Under the pieces are notes generated by a model. It was not told where the DNA came from and did not search any database. It saw only the letters and a list, made by a program, of their open reading frames with translations. From Floccularia luteovirens (Eukaryota > Basidiomycota > Agaricomycetes > Agaricales > Squamanitaceae): a stretch of 64,000 nt of DNA. Shown in pieces: positions 47,081 to 59,555 of the stretch; positions within the stretch are counted from its first letter, which is position 1, and each line of letters begins with the position of its first letter. The DNA is taken from the NCBI GenBank assembly GCA_009739215.1, contig VSJF01000004.1, positions 2,356,001-2,420,000 on the forward strand, written 5' to 3'. The position numbers and the translations under genes are program-made.

Positions 47081-49191
47081 ATGTTTGACTACAATCTTAT
47101 TATTATCTTAACTTTTGGAGCTCTCCTGCTTTTCTGTCTATCACAGTACAACGAACGTCACTCGCCACTTGCGCTTCTTCGCGGTCCCCCAAGCTTAAGC
47201 GCTCTTACCGGAGTGAGCAATTATCTGCAGGCCTCACCTGACCGAACTTCTATTATCACAAGATGGGTAGAAACATATGGATCTGTATTCAAAATAAAAG
47301 TCGCTATGGGTGTTCAGCAGGTTGTGGTTTGCGACCCTAAGGCAGTGGCGCATTTACATTCGAGAGACGCGTATGTATATGTCCGGTCCTTAGGGTTTAG
47401 AGCCATAGTGGAGACCCTCATTGGTAAAGGTGTGCTGTGGGCGGAGGGAGACAGCCATAAAAAGTACGTGTTGATGCTTCACTGCTTAGTCCTTGGCGTT
47501 GAAATTTTTTCAAAAGACAAAGAAAGATTCTCAACCCAGCTTTTAGTAACGTAGCGATTCGTGATCATACCAGAATGCTTTTCGATACTGCATATAAGGT
47601 ATGTTTGAGAATTCAATCCGAGGTCTTCTTAGAAACCACCTGCCAGGTTAAATCTGCATGGGACGCAATCCTGGACTTTGATGAAACAGGCGATGGTATG
47701 ATAGAAGTACAAGGATGGTAAGCTTTCCTCGCTGTAAGCAAGATAGTCAAACATACTCACATTTTTCAGGATGAACAAACTGTTGTAGGTGATATTAGAC
47801 TCACTTGCTGATACACCTGACTAAAACTTGCACCATATAGTCTAGATTCTATTGGTCTTATGGCATTTTCACACGATTTTGGTACATTGGATGGCAAAAC
47901 ATCACCTGTTACTAAAATTCTAGACAATTTTAGTGATTCGAGGCCACTCTATGCTCTTGACCATCATATTCTACAACTTTTCATTCCTCTCCTCGCGAAG
48001 ATTCCATCACCCCGCAATATGCACTTCACAGAGTTGTCCAATGCTACTGAAGAAATCATGGAAAAGCTCATCTCATCCATGAAAAATGGGAAGGACGAGG
48101 TGATCGAGGAATATACAGAAGATACGTCAGCAATTGGCCTTTTACGTATGAGGTTTGAAATTCATTTTTCTTGGTATTGATATTGATTTGTCTTTCTAAC
48201 AAGTTCAAGCGGAACGTGCGGACCCGGCAGTCGGTATTAATATGGATGAGATTATTGCACAGGTGGGATCTCTGTGCGACCGCATATCGAATATCTAATT
48301 AATTTGTTGCACAGATGAAGGTTATCTTGCTCGCAGGTTATGATCCTCCAGCTAGTAAGTTTATCTATGCACAATACTAAGAAGATAATAACCATTGTTC
48401 TAAAAGTAACCCTCGTCGTAAGTACCTCATACTCAGTCGCATCATAGTCTTATTCTTGTCAGTGGGCATTGATTGAGTTATCTCGTCATCATGACATACA
48501 AGAGGCCTTGCGTCAAGAAATTTGGCAGTTTGGCAATACGAACCTTACATGGGAGCAACTTGAAATGGAGCTTCCACTGCTCGATGCAACCCTCTCAGAG
48601 GTTCTCAGACTCCATACTCCTTTAAACGAGATCCTTCGTCAGGTGAGTACCTGCGGCTTCCATTACCTATATCAAAGATTAGTGAGCTTGGACACAGGCC
48701 AAGGAAGATGATATTTTGCCTTTGTCGGAGCCGATTGTCGGTTATAATGGCCAGCTAGTCAATCAAATACAGATCCCCAAAGGAACCCTGATAACCATTC
48801 CTTTGCATTATCTGAATCAAAGAGCCGCGGACTGGGGAGACGATACTAGAGTTTTCAACCCATATCGTTGGCTTAGAAAAGCGACCAATGAAGCGAATAT
48901 CCCCCTGAAGCGATACCTCGCATTCTCGGACGGCCCTAGGATATGCCTCGGCAAAGCATTTGCTATCGCGCAAGCAAAGGTATGATGCATTCTGACAAAA
49001 CTCTGCAGAACTAGCTCATCGGAACTTGAATTGGATAGGCTGCATTAGTGGTTCTGATTCGTCATTACTCATTTGAGCTGCCTGATGGCCCACAAACACA
49101 AATCGAGAATCATTTGGCTCTTCTACCCAAACCTAAAATAAAAGGTCAAGAAGGAGCTAAAGTCCCTTTGCGAGTCAAGAGGCTGCTGTAG
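47081..49191 (+). CDS. Cytochrome P450 monooxygenase
   Basis: Membrane-anchored haem monooxygenase of an Agaricomycete family; substrate unknown. The N-terminal anchor is MFDYNLIIILTFGALLLFCL, then a Pro-containing hinge (LLRGPPSLSALTG). The C-helix region reads WAEGDSHKKQRKILNPAFS across intron 1. The substrate region contains WMNKLFLDSIGLMAFSHDFG. The I helix reads ILLAGYDPPAITLVWALIE, so the usual Thr-Thr/Ser after the acidic residue is replaced by Pro-Pro-Ala (48333-48354). K-helix ExxR is SEVLRLHTP. The PERF-region equivalent is FNPYRWLRKA, and the haem loop AFSDGPRICLGKAFA keeps the Cys ligand. More than ten short introns, all in frame. It looks intact apart from the I-helix change, which may alter oxygen activation. 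Confidence 0.88.
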
Positions 49192-49537
49192 ATGGACCAT
49201 ACCGCCATCCTGTACAGTGTTTCATAGCACAGATACCTGTGCCATGATGCTATGCCGCGCTTTGCTACTAAACTGTGAATAAATATTTCTGTGTGGTATG
49301 GTAATTGTGTACTTAGATATGGTAGTGTGTGTGTAAAATTTGGTGTGTACGAGCCAGTGAATTCACATTCCGCATTGTCTGTCCAGATGGTGTGACAATA
49401 AGAGTCACAAGATTGTGATGTACCTGTACCTCTGAGTTCTGGTGAAATGGGAATCTGGGATGCCCGCGCTAATTATTCGACAGTAGTCTGCTGTGAGCTA
49501 TTCATAAACGTATAGCGGTGATGATGTGAATAACGAC
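49192..49537. other. Intergenic region without recognised gene
   Basis: 3' UTR of the P450 gene, with a TG-rich tract near 49320-49345, and upstream DNA of the next gene. Confidence 0.35.
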
Positions 49538-49545
49538 TATAAAAG
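49538..49545 (+). promoter_or_regulatory. TATA box of the orphan membrane protein gene
   Basis: TATAAAAG about 105 bases before the ATG at 49643. Spacing is compatible with a short 5' UTR. Confidence 0.5.
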
Positions 49546-49642
49546 AAACCCCCTCTCATGATTCCGCTTTCCACAATCTGTTACGCCAACTCTGGCAATT
49601 TGAGTATTTACCATCCCTAGTAACATCCAAACGTCTTCAAGA

Positions 49643-52447
49643 ATGCCAGTGGATGATACACCCTCCCTCATTGAAGAGGTTCGCCCACCCTCTCAGGGAA
49701 ATGACGTCGAAGGAGGACAGGACACTGGTGAGTCGCTTAAATATTACAAAATATATGCGCCAAGAATTAGGGATATATGCGCTTTGCATACATCACGACT
49801 CGGAGATGTAGCGCAACCGTCTCAACAGGTGTACACACCAGTTTCAACGGAATACTTACAATTGCACTTTTTAGGATCCAGAGAATCGAGGCAGTATATT
49901 TACATACCACCCTCGACAGCGTCTGCTGCGCTCTCAGGCTCTGTGCCTTTTCCTTCTATCGAAGGAAATACGTCTGAGAATTCCGGAAAACTTGTATCTA
50001 GTTCGTCTCTACATTTTGTTTTTATCAAAATATGCATGATTTAACATGATGTACAGCCCTTTCACGTATTCTTCAGTCAACAACGTCTCAAGACAGTCCA
50101 AGTTCGCTCATTCCATACACATCTCCCTATTACCTTCTTAGGTGTCTATTCTAGATTCTCAGACGAATACCGCCCCACAAAGGCCGCCAACTTCAAATAC
50201 CAAATCATCTCCAAGTGAGAGTCCCAGGCTTCCAAACTCGAGTGGCCTTCGTAATGTTCGGCCGGTAAATTTTAACATAACAAATCTGGCTCGTGGCTTC
50301 CGACATAGCCTAGATGCTTCCGCTTCATTGCCTTCGTTCTCTACGACTGATTTCGAGTCACCTGCTTTAAGCACTGCTTGGGGAACGCCACATAACTTTA
50401 ACTTGTATGGCGGTGCCAGTGTTGTGCCACCACTCCCCAGCACATCCGAAGATGGTTCGCCATCAATGGAGACATCTAAGCAAAGAGTATCATTTGAGAG
50501 TGACAGAGTGTCTTTACCCACGACGCGCAATATCAACCGAGGTATATTTATTATTGGATTGTCAGTAACATTCAATATAATTGGTTTATTAAATCACAGG
50601 AGTTTCGCGATTGACACGGGGCAGCGACCCTCCACTTCCCTCGTCGGTTCTCCGCTCTTCTCCGTTTATCGATGAGAGGAATAAATACAGGGACCCAGGC
50701 TCCTCTCGAGCGCATCATGCGCGTTCTAGATCACCTTCAGAAACACGTTCCAGAGCAACGTCACCATTGCGGATGCTCCACCAGTGGTATCGGGGGAGCC
50801 GTACTGCTGAAGAACCATTTGTTCCCGTTAATCCTTTTACATTCAAGAACAAAGTCCGTCCCACCTGCTTTTGTATACCCGGGGCAGAAGATGTTACCCA
50901 CTCAGAATCGTCTGATATCTCGCAACACCACTGTGGATTGTCAGGTTCTACACCTAAATCTTTTCTTGGTAATACGCGTATCTTCTTTACCGACACTCTT
51001 CCGCGACAGTTATATCTCAATATTCTCTTACATATACCTGCCATGTATTTTTCTCGCGTTTCTAAAATATTCGAAGACGCAGAAGTCAGCAGGCCAGATA
51101 TCCAACGCATAATAGATGAAGGAGGTGGCAGAAATGGCAATTTTAACCTTCCATTAACCAACCCTGGCGCGACCTCTACTCCTGTTCATGCTGCTCAGCG
51201 AACTGGAGGACAACTTCCTCCTAACACAGCGTCAGGTGTAGGTGTCGCGCTTCATGTTGGCACCTCACCTGCTGCTTCTGCGGCACATATAAATAGCTTG
51301 CCTTGTCCAGATGAATGGGCGCCTGGACTTGTTTCTCCCGCGTTGATTCGGTTCAAACATTCTTGGGAAGCATTTATAGACTCTTTAATGAGAGAATGGA
51401 AAACATTAAATCTGGTTTCAGCTCTATTGGCCTCGTACGTGACTATATCATCTGAATTCTGGTTTCAACGCTCAAAAGCATACATAGTGCGATACTCACC
51501 ATATTTCAGGTGCCACAGGCTGCTAACGATCCGCTGACCCGCACGTCTGCCCTACTATCTTTAATTTGTGGTCTAATGAGTCTATCGTACGGATGTGTGT
51601 ATGTGGTTAGGTTTGGAACCATGAGAAGTATGTATAGAGCTTCGAGATGGGCAGAGGTATAACTATTCCGAAAATTCAAAGTTTCGCAGCCACTAACTCC
51701 TTTCTAAAGGAAGCAAAGAAAGATGACACTGTTATTTGGTGGAATGTATGGGTACTATTAGCTATGCCGGCAGTCTGGTTGGCTTGGTGCGTTGGCAACT
51801 GTGAAATGTTTGGTTGAAAGACTCAATGATCTTCTAGGTCGATGCTTTTCTTCTTGTTTTCCATCCTTTCTTTTGTATGGAGGTCGGGATCTGTATCGGA
51901 TCCTGATGAAAGAGCACCTCTCAGCACGCTTGCAATTCTTGGTCCTCGTATCGCAATTTCATTCGTGCTTTTTCTGGGGATGGTATACTTTGCTTTCATA
52001 GTTAGGAGCCTCAAAAGATATGGGACCCATGGTGCGACACGGGGTATCTTGGGAGTCGCTCGAGGTTATCGGGGAGAAAGAGGAAGAATAGAGATGAAAA
52101 AACCAAAAGATATAGATGGTGCTATGGAAACTCGGGGGAGGAGGAAGGAAAGGAGCTCATCTACCAAGGCAAGGCGACGCGAAGAAGCTACGCGGAGCAC
52201 AGAAAGAGAGAATGTGAAAGGTGTAGAAGAAGCAGGGTCTGCGGAAGGTGAAAAGGAGAAGGGTGGTTTGCCTTCTTTATTGGGACTTGGTTTGACCCTC
52301 TTCACTTCTCGCGACTCAGGAGTTGAAGTCGATTTAGGAGAAGGGGGATCGTCAGGTGTGAGATACCAATATTGCCTCGAGGCATACCATTTCTTGATAC
52401 CACCTACCCTCCTTTGCGGTTCCATATCAGCTACTTATACCCATTAG
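49643..52447 (+). CDS. Orphan Agaricomycete multi-pass membrane protein
   Basis: I recognise no characterised family. The N-terminal half is disordered and Ser/Pro-rich (MPVDDTPSLIEEVRPPSQG, TNTAPQRPPTSNTKSS, ARSRSPSETRSRATSPLR). The middle holds the conserved-looking block FTDTLPRQLYLNILLHIPAMYFSRVSKIFEDAEVSRPDIQ, then ALIRFKHSWEAFIDSLMREW. At least three membrane segments follow across short introns (TRTSALLSLICGLMSLSYGCVYVV, NVWVLLAMPAVWLAW, LGPRIAISFVLFLGMVYFAFIV). The tail is basic with a Glu/Lys-rich stretch (TRGRRKERSSSTKARRREE). Exon borders between 49730 and 50140 are not clear, and the final residues depend on which intron is used near 52350-52440. Probably a fungus-specific integral membrane protein; no function can be given. 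Confidence 0.65.
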
Positions 52448-53677
52448 CGTAGTGAATTTTTAGCTAGCTATACCATACTTGCATTAATCTGTATATATGA
52501 TAATAATAACTTAGATTATGCTTGACTGTGCACACTCCCCTTAAATGCGTTCGGATCGTCATTTTGGCCAGTAAGTACAGTCATGATTACTCACAAATCT
52601 AGGACAAGTCCTGATTACTTTCATATACTTTGGCATCGTTAGTGCCAATGTAACCCAACCCTGCGCTACTATAAGCGACATTGCAAACTTGTATGATAAG
52701 GAGAGAGCGTATATGGGCTGTCACTTGCAGTGACTAAAAATAGAAAACATTTCCAAGTTATAGCTGCAACTTTGTTAGGTTTCCAAAGTAAGGCTCGAGC
52801 GTCGCGTGTATCGTAGAAAAATCATCTTTCAACATTGGACCAGACAAACGAGGTTGTTTATTAGTTATAGGCTCATACAGCCATCACATATCAAGGTCAT
52901 CGTGGTATACGGTATCCCCACTCAGTGACGATTTCCGGCCTCAATTGTGATCAATATTGTGTCGCAACTACGCTTCCGGGCGCCGAAGTAAATAACAACT
53001 CCCGTGTTCTCCTGAATTTTGAGAAGCGGAAATTTTCTACGCAGACCATCGTTAACACTTAGTACTTATACACGTGTTGAAAAAAAAACCAGTGACATAC
53101 GAAGTAAACGTGTAACTATCGGCGTCTACTCACCATGTCCATAAAATAGTATCTAACATATTGTTCCTTATTCATCTAATCTCCTGCCGATCCAACAGCT
53201 CCCGCCCGGGAGAATCGGCGGTGTATAAGATACATACATATGCTACACTCGACGGGACGGAGATTGGCAGCTTGCACATTTTCTGATCCGCATTTAATAA
53301 GTAATAATAATCAAGATTTATTCAATAAAATCGCAGCGCTTCATTTAGATCTACAGCAGCAAGGATGCAATTATATTCCCGAATTCAATAGTGCTATGGT
53401 TATTCCTCCCACAGCCACCCTTATTTGAATTACGGCTGTATATCAATTTAAATTCGATGCACGAACAAACCTGAACCGATTGTATAAAACGATCCTGAAA
53501 AATTATACATAATAATGTGGAGTAGATAAGCTGTTGCAATTTGCGGGGGAATAACCCGGCGGGACCTCATACCAAAGAAATGAACTTTGCTACAATGTTT
53601 CGCTTCCGGACTTGTGCTGTGCATCCACTAAACTATAACGAGCCAAACGATTGACAGTAAGTGCCATAGAAGCGCCC
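52448..53677. other. AT-rich intergenic region
   Basis: About 1.2 kb with no recognisable gene. Short open frames such as 53240-53428 are not convincing. Confidence 0.4.
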
Positions 53678-55128
53678 TTACCAATCAGTGAAACCAACGA
53701 TCTTGCCATCCCAGCTCCACCAAATCAATTCATCACCTTCATCACTGGGCGTGTTTGACGGATCCCTGCCAAGCAGAGGTTCCGCCTGGAGTCCAGATAC
53801 ACGACCGGTTATCCACACACCCTCCACCTTACTTCTATTACCTGGTCTGCTTCTGAACACTGGTGAAGGAACGTTATTTGAGAGACCAGACTCTTCTAAG
53901 AATTCAGCAAGCGCAGAAGTCATGGAAGATGTCAAATTTTGACGAGGAATCCAGGCGGGATGATCAAATCTACGAGGAGCCTGAATCAATACATGGACCT
54001 GGGTAGGAGCTGGAGAAGGTGTCACTATTAGTGATTGTAATAGAATAATAATATAGACAGAATACTTGCACATTTCGGCTCCAAGTCCATCAGAATCAGT
54101 AGTTGCGAGAAGACGAGAAAGTTGACGTTCTGCTGATTGAAGAAATCGCTGTTCTTCGGCAAAGGTCGTATAGGTCCGAATAGGTACGGGGGATATCTCT
54201 TCGCTTCCCTCATCAGTAGAGGATTCATCGCTGGCAGCATCACTATCCTCATCAGTGGTATCATCTTCACAAGAGTCAGGTTCGTCATCACTCTCTTCAG
54301 GTTGCTCTTCGCTTTCCTCGCCCGAGGACCCTTCTTCCTCGTCTGATCCCTTTTCGTTGCTCACGAAGAAATCTTCTGTTTCTCCCCACACACGCGTTTC
54401 AAGTCCATCTACCGCATAGATTACCTTCGATTTAGCGGAACTCATAGTTGGACCAACAAGAATCGCAAGATATGCACGAGAAGACACCCTCACCGCATCC
54501 TTGGTGCTGTGCAGTGTTGAGGATGCTAGTTGAGGTTTCGACCTTGCGAAAGCCGTCGACAGTGCAGTAAAGGTCGTGTTTAGATGCGAGGCTAGCGTAT
54601 CAAATGATGATATAAGCTCATTCCTTCGCTTTGTTGCACGAGGGTTCGACTGCTCAGCAAAACAGTAAAGTAAGCGAGGGTGATTAGGTGTAAGGGAGGC
54701 TATTTTTACCTTGTTCGTTGGTATACGTGATAATTGCATGATAGGACTATTATTTTCGTTTCAGTTTCTGCTGGAGATCGGTAACAAATTGGAGGGGGAA
54801 CGTCACGGTATAACGAAGTCGAGATAATCAATTGTCATTTGGGAACTTACAATGGTATTTGATTCTTCAAAAACAAGACATGTCCCAGCAAGCTTATTGC
54901 TAATCTTGCGGCAAGGGTATCCGATATGGAGGCTACGTCAAGCTTCAGGAGCGGTATCTTTCCTATAATTGCGCTGCTTTCTTCCTCACAGCGGAAAGCG
55001 GACGTTGATTTCGTATCGTGTGACTGTTGTTCTAAGACTTGTCGAGGAGATACTGTAGCTTTGTTGGATGAAGAACCATTCGAGATATCGACCGGTGGTG
55101 GTTGGCTTGTTGGTGAGATTAGTGGCAT
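53678..55128 (-). CDS. p31comet-like protein (MAD2L1BP homologue)
   Basis: Likely Mad2-binding protein that helps disassemble the mitotic checkpoint complex with the TRIP13/Pch2 ATPase. Start at ATG 55128 (MPLISPTSQPPP). The first HORMA-like helix reads LAARLAISLLGHVLFLKNQIPFPIMQLSRI across an intron and corresponds to human p31comet CQFTCELLKHIMYQRQQLPLP. KRRNELISSFDTLASHLNTTF matches the next helix. The C-terminus GDELIWWSWDGKIVGFTDW matches the human safety-belt end (WEDYIWFQAP..FKGF). A very acidic insert rich in Glu, Asp and Ser (about 54180-54350) is not found in the animal protein. Three introns, all in frame. Identification rests on helix patterns and the C-terminal motif, so moderate confidence. 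Two ACGCGT sites upstream suit a cell-cycle gene. Confidence 0.65.
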
Positions 55129-55200
55129 TCGGGGATGGCTTGAGATCTGACGTTGGCCGTTACAACTCAAACCAGAAGGCCAAAATTAAATCATGTGCGG

Positions 55201-55219
55201 ACGCGTTGTGGTCACGCGT
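55201..55219 (-). promoter_or_regulatory. Paired MluI cell-cycle boxes upstream of the p31comet-like gene
   Basis: Two ACGCGT hexamers (55201-55206 and 55214-55219), 73 and 86 bases before the ATG at 55128. In yeasts ACGCGT is the MBF site that drives G1/S genes. The stretch ACGCGTTGTGGTCAC is nearly repeated upstream of RFC1. Confidence 0.5.
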
Positions 55220-57546
55220 TAAAGTCCCAGATAAATAGCCACAAGCAGAGGCCATCCTCTGCCAACTTCAAGCTTCATGCATTCATGATCCACTGACAAT
55301 TTGTTCATTTAATTCAGGTGAGAAAGAAAATCAATTGATCAGAAACCACCCAGAATTAAACACTCCTGAAGCTTGTTTATTTTCTCAGAGTTAGAAGAGG
55401 AACGATGTACTCTAAAAAAGACATTATCACACAGATGTACAGATATTCATTTTCTTGGAAGTCGTTAATGTAAGTAAACTACATATTCCTGGGTATCAAT
55501 GCATTGCTTCACATATGGAACAGTGGACTACTGGTTGTAAAATCATGACAAACTTGGAGAGTAGTACTCACGTGAGAACGGGCTAGGCAAACAACAGCAA
55601 ATTCTGAGCTGTGGCCAACCTTTCCAACTCCCTCACTGTTTCCGCGGCTTCTGGTTTCTCGGTAGTAACCTATCCATCTGCAGCTCTCGGAATTAGGCTT
55701 CAAGATGTGTGGTTACTCGGATATGCTGTTTCCTATGGGGTTAAATGGGTGGTCAATGTAGCGATGAACAAATTCCTAATTTCAAATCCAACCTATGGAA
55801 CTGGTGGGGTACCATCTGCTCACTCTTCGAATTCAAATTTGTAGCCACGCTGATCCCATCACTCCTAGCATGTGAATTAGACCAAAAACCATGCCCAACG
55901 ATTGTCACTTGATTAATTCGAAATCGATATGTCCTGAAACACTGAACCAGAGCAACAACTCCTGACATCTGATCTAATGACTGATGAGTGATAGTGGCGA
56001 CGGAAATCCGTCAACCTGAAACATACTTTTATAGCCAGGATAGTGCAAGGGATTTGTATCTTCTTGTGAGCGCCTGCAGTGAGTTTTTATATTTATCTTC
56101 GAAGTCTTACGGTACTGGTTACAATTTATGAATCCATGATGGAATACCACCGATGGCCCACATGTTCACTCTTACGCCCGCAGTGCGATAGGAGCAGACT
56201 TCCTCACGCAACTTGCCAGATTTTGAACACCACTAATTCCACGTCCGCTGTCCCTTGATCCACCCGAAGCCACAAACAAAACCACAAAAATGATCACTGG
56301 TAAAACCACGAGCTTTGCAGCCTTATCGGGAGCAAGTCAATGTTACACACCCTTTAGGACTCGTTGGTTGTCATCCTAAGCATTGCTCCGAAACCCCAGA
56401 TCTGTAGTCCTATCTAAATAGTACAAAGTTCTGTCTCCTGCTGACACCGCTACGTGGTTTCCCCACACTTACTGGAAGGTTTAACATAGAACCGGGTCGA
56501 TTTCTGCCTCATGGCAAGCCTGTTATGTCAGCCATTTAAACCAACCTGGCTATTGACACAAGCCTCGACCCACAGTCACACTCCCTGTAAGGTGCTATTT
56601 AGGCTACCCTATCATAGGCACCACCTTGCACATATCCCCAGTTTCTTTCAAAAGAGATGACATGTCTTGCAGAAACTAAAACACACTCTAGGACAATCAA
56701 AATGGACAAGAACAGAATAAACCTTCTACTCTCTTAATAATTAGCCGTTGAATACAGTCGCGGGTTACTTGAAGAGCAGATCACCATGGCTCCAGAGATG
56801 CAAGTGTGACCCAGAAGTTCGGAAATTAAAGAAAAAGAACTTGCGTCATGCATCTTTAGCCTGCACGTGTGTTGCCCATTTATCCCGCAAACTTTCCGGC
56901 TCATTGAAGATCCTGGACTCAACACGTTTTTTCGTGTGCAAGAATAAAAATATCAACTTGTCACCTAATCATTCGTGAAGGGAACGACAGTAAAGTTCTT
57001 CGTATCTACATACTTTGGGAATATCAGGTGTCTCGTAACGCATGCCCGAACTCGTGCCCAAAAGACCTCAGTCCATCATGGGATAGTTCGATCATTACCC
57101 TGACAATCATTCTCCCAGACGTAGGATTTGGAATTCATGTCCCAATTCTTATCTATGTATCACCCTAAAACTTCCAGCTTTTCCAAACACGAATTCAGGA
57201 TTTGTTCGATTGTGATCGTGTAAAAAACGTTTAGTCAGATTCAATCTCTGCACAACATGTCGGATTTGTAACATTAAAGGCACAGATTCCAAGATTCGCT
57301 TTTGTATACACAGTTTACGTTCTGCTAAAGGGAGGGTGTAAATCGGGGATATCGTCCCTTCCAGCCAAACTCCAGGTTATCGTGCAAGAACCGAACGCCG
57401 AGAGGCTTTTTTCCATGCCGAGTACTTTACCCCAAGGGGTGTGCGTTATTCACATATAAGGGGCTGGCACAATCATCTATGGCCGAATATCTCTTGATTT
57501 TCGTTGAAGAGGGAGCCTTCGGAAGTCAACGAGCTCTATTTCACCC
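55220..57546. other. Gene-poor region
   Basis: About 2.3 kb without a supportable gene. A plus-strand frame at 55611-55844 (GIRLQDVWLLGYAVSYGVKW) and a minus-strand frame at 56172-56337 (KLVVLPVIIFVVLFVASGG) look protein-like but lack a good start and known relatives. They may be remnants. Confidence 0.35.
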
Positions 57547-58630
57547 ATGCTTTACGAAAAATGTCTCCAATGGCGGCCCATTCTCCTCGAAACGTCATCC
57601 AGGCTTCTCTACGACCTCACTACGTTGTTCCTGTTTTGTAAATCTGATATAAAAACTACACTTTTTCCAATGGTTAGTTCGGCTCCAGTTTCTTTATGAT
57701 AAGATTCTGAAGATGTCACGATCATTTTAGAGTACATTCGCCTATGGATCTGCTCCTCTTTGTTCCGTTAACAGGATATCATATGCTGGTCAAGCTTTCT
57801 TGTGGACATGGCTACATCTACTCCATTTTAACCTCGCGAACCAGACACGAGATCCAGCGGAGGATCTACAGAATAAGCCATGGCGTCCCTTGCCCTCCGG
57901 CCGCATCTCACATGCAGATGCTAAAATTCTTCGTTGGGTCTGCATGGACGGCATGCCTATCAGTTGTCATTGTACTATAGTCTCGCAGTATTTGCTACGA
58001 GCCTCTTTTTCACCTTTCTCATACCGGCGTATCATGAACTGCATTTCGATGGCCATTGGCTAATGAAGAATATACTCAATGCTATGGGCTATAGTTGCTT
58101 CGCGTTAGGGTCTACGTTGGTGGCAGGTCAGGCAATTAATTTCGGTTGCTTTAGTATATGTTATTGATGATCCAACAGGGTGCGACCGCTCAAGCAGTAG
58201 ATTCCATTGGTCGGATGTCGCTTATCACAATGGCCAGCATACTGGCCACTACAATCCAGACGCAGGATTTTCAGGACGTCGAAGGAGACTCTCTTGTTGG
58301 AAGAAAGACGCTTCCTATCGTGTCGCCCAACTTGTCCCGATATTCCCCTCTGCTCATGTTGACTATCTGGACGCTCTATCTAAATAATGCAGTGGAACCT
58401 CGATTTCTTGTCGGGTTCCGCCCTTATTGTTTTGGCGGTGGTTACAGGGATTCGCTTTTATCTTTACCGAACTGCAGGCAGAAGACCACAAATCTTATAT
58501 ATTGTATAATGTAAGATTATCTGGGCTATATTTTGCATGATGTTGATTGAATATCTTCCCTCAGATCTGGTTAGGATTATCCTTCGCTCTTCCAGGGTAT
58601 TACCGCATTTTCAGGGCCACAGCTGTATAA
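57547..58630 (+). pseudogene. UbiA-type prenyltransferase, copy 1, frame-broken
   Basis: UbiA enzymes transfer an isoprenyl chain to an aromatic or other acceptor inside the membrane. Pieces in order: MLYEKCLQW, LLYDLTTLFLFCKSDIKTTLFP, TFAYGSAPLCSVN, the first Asp-rich motif NLANQTRDPAEDLQNKPWRPLP, then KILRWVCM. The frame is lost at about 57935-57965 and resumes as LSLYYSLAVFATSLFFTFLIPAYHE. The second Asp-rich motif is intact (QTQDFQDVEGDSLVGRKTLP). The frame is lost again at about 58383-58400 and resumes as WNLDFLSGSALIVLAVVTGIRFY, then near 58475-58485 before EDHKSYILYN. It ends GYYRIFRATAV. Three breaks in 1 kb make loss of function likely. Confidence 0.7.
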
Positions 58631-59555
58631 TTACCAGCCATCGTCAGGCATATTCATTCATTACAATTATTTCTAATATTCAAACCTTACTGTAACCGCC
58701 TAGTACCAAGGATGTCACTTCCACGAGCCTTTTCACGTTTTGTCATGTCTTCATATTGCCGTTATCACTTGGTATTACGACCTATGTCCCTTTGTACCAT
58801 ACTGTACGATACAATATTTCTCGAGCAACGTGAATACAACAATGACTTCAATCAACACGCAAAGATGCCTACCACCTAAATTTAATTATGAGCGAGGCAC
58901 GTGAAGAATATCGCTTGTTTGGTTTCACCATCACCTAATCAGTCGCGGGAATTTGCTGGCTTGAGCGATTGGCACTATCAAGTTGCTTTTCTGAGTACAA
59001 ATTCTTACATACTGGAAAATCTCTTTAGTAAGTCTCAAGTATCATCAGCTCAGGTGACTGTGATGGTTCTCAAGCCATGCGAAGTCTTTTTGTCATTGCC
59101 CAGAGTCTGGTGTGATTCTTTGACATACTTCATCGAAGCATGTTCGTTCACTGCAGAACGTGTTTCAAACTCGTGTTCGGCTTATTTGGCTATGGCTTGA
59201 GATGCTCTGCCGCTCTTTTACCGGTTGTGGTCGTTCCCATCAATATTTTACCCGGAAATACGTCTGGTAGATCAGGGACTGCTTGAAAGTAGGCATCAGA
59301 AGTGAACTTCTCGGGAACCCACATCACCTGAGTCGTAAACTCAAATGCAAAAATGACCAGTGTAGTAATGTGTGTCCCAATCCGCCGGACAAACCGTGAT
59401 CCTTCAACCACGTATGGATTGAATGGACTGCCGCCGATTGATTATCCAATGCTGGTTAGAATGGGGGAATGGGGCATGGGTACCGGCGAGGGACTTCGAT
59501 AAAAGGCCAAGGAACTACTTCTTGACTCCAGAACAACAACCTGTAGCTCTCGATA
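58631..59555. other. Spacer between the UbiA copies
   Basis: About 0.9 kb. A minus-strand frame at 59190-59411 (VEGSRFVRRIGTHITTLVIFAFE) has a hydrophobic segment but no relative I can name; it may be a remnant. Nothing else seen. Confidence 0.35.

Noticed and set aside
59190..59411. Minus-strand frame VEGSRFVRRIGTHITTLVIF as a gene
   Set aside because: No matching neighbours, splice partners or recognised family; reported only as a possible remnant.
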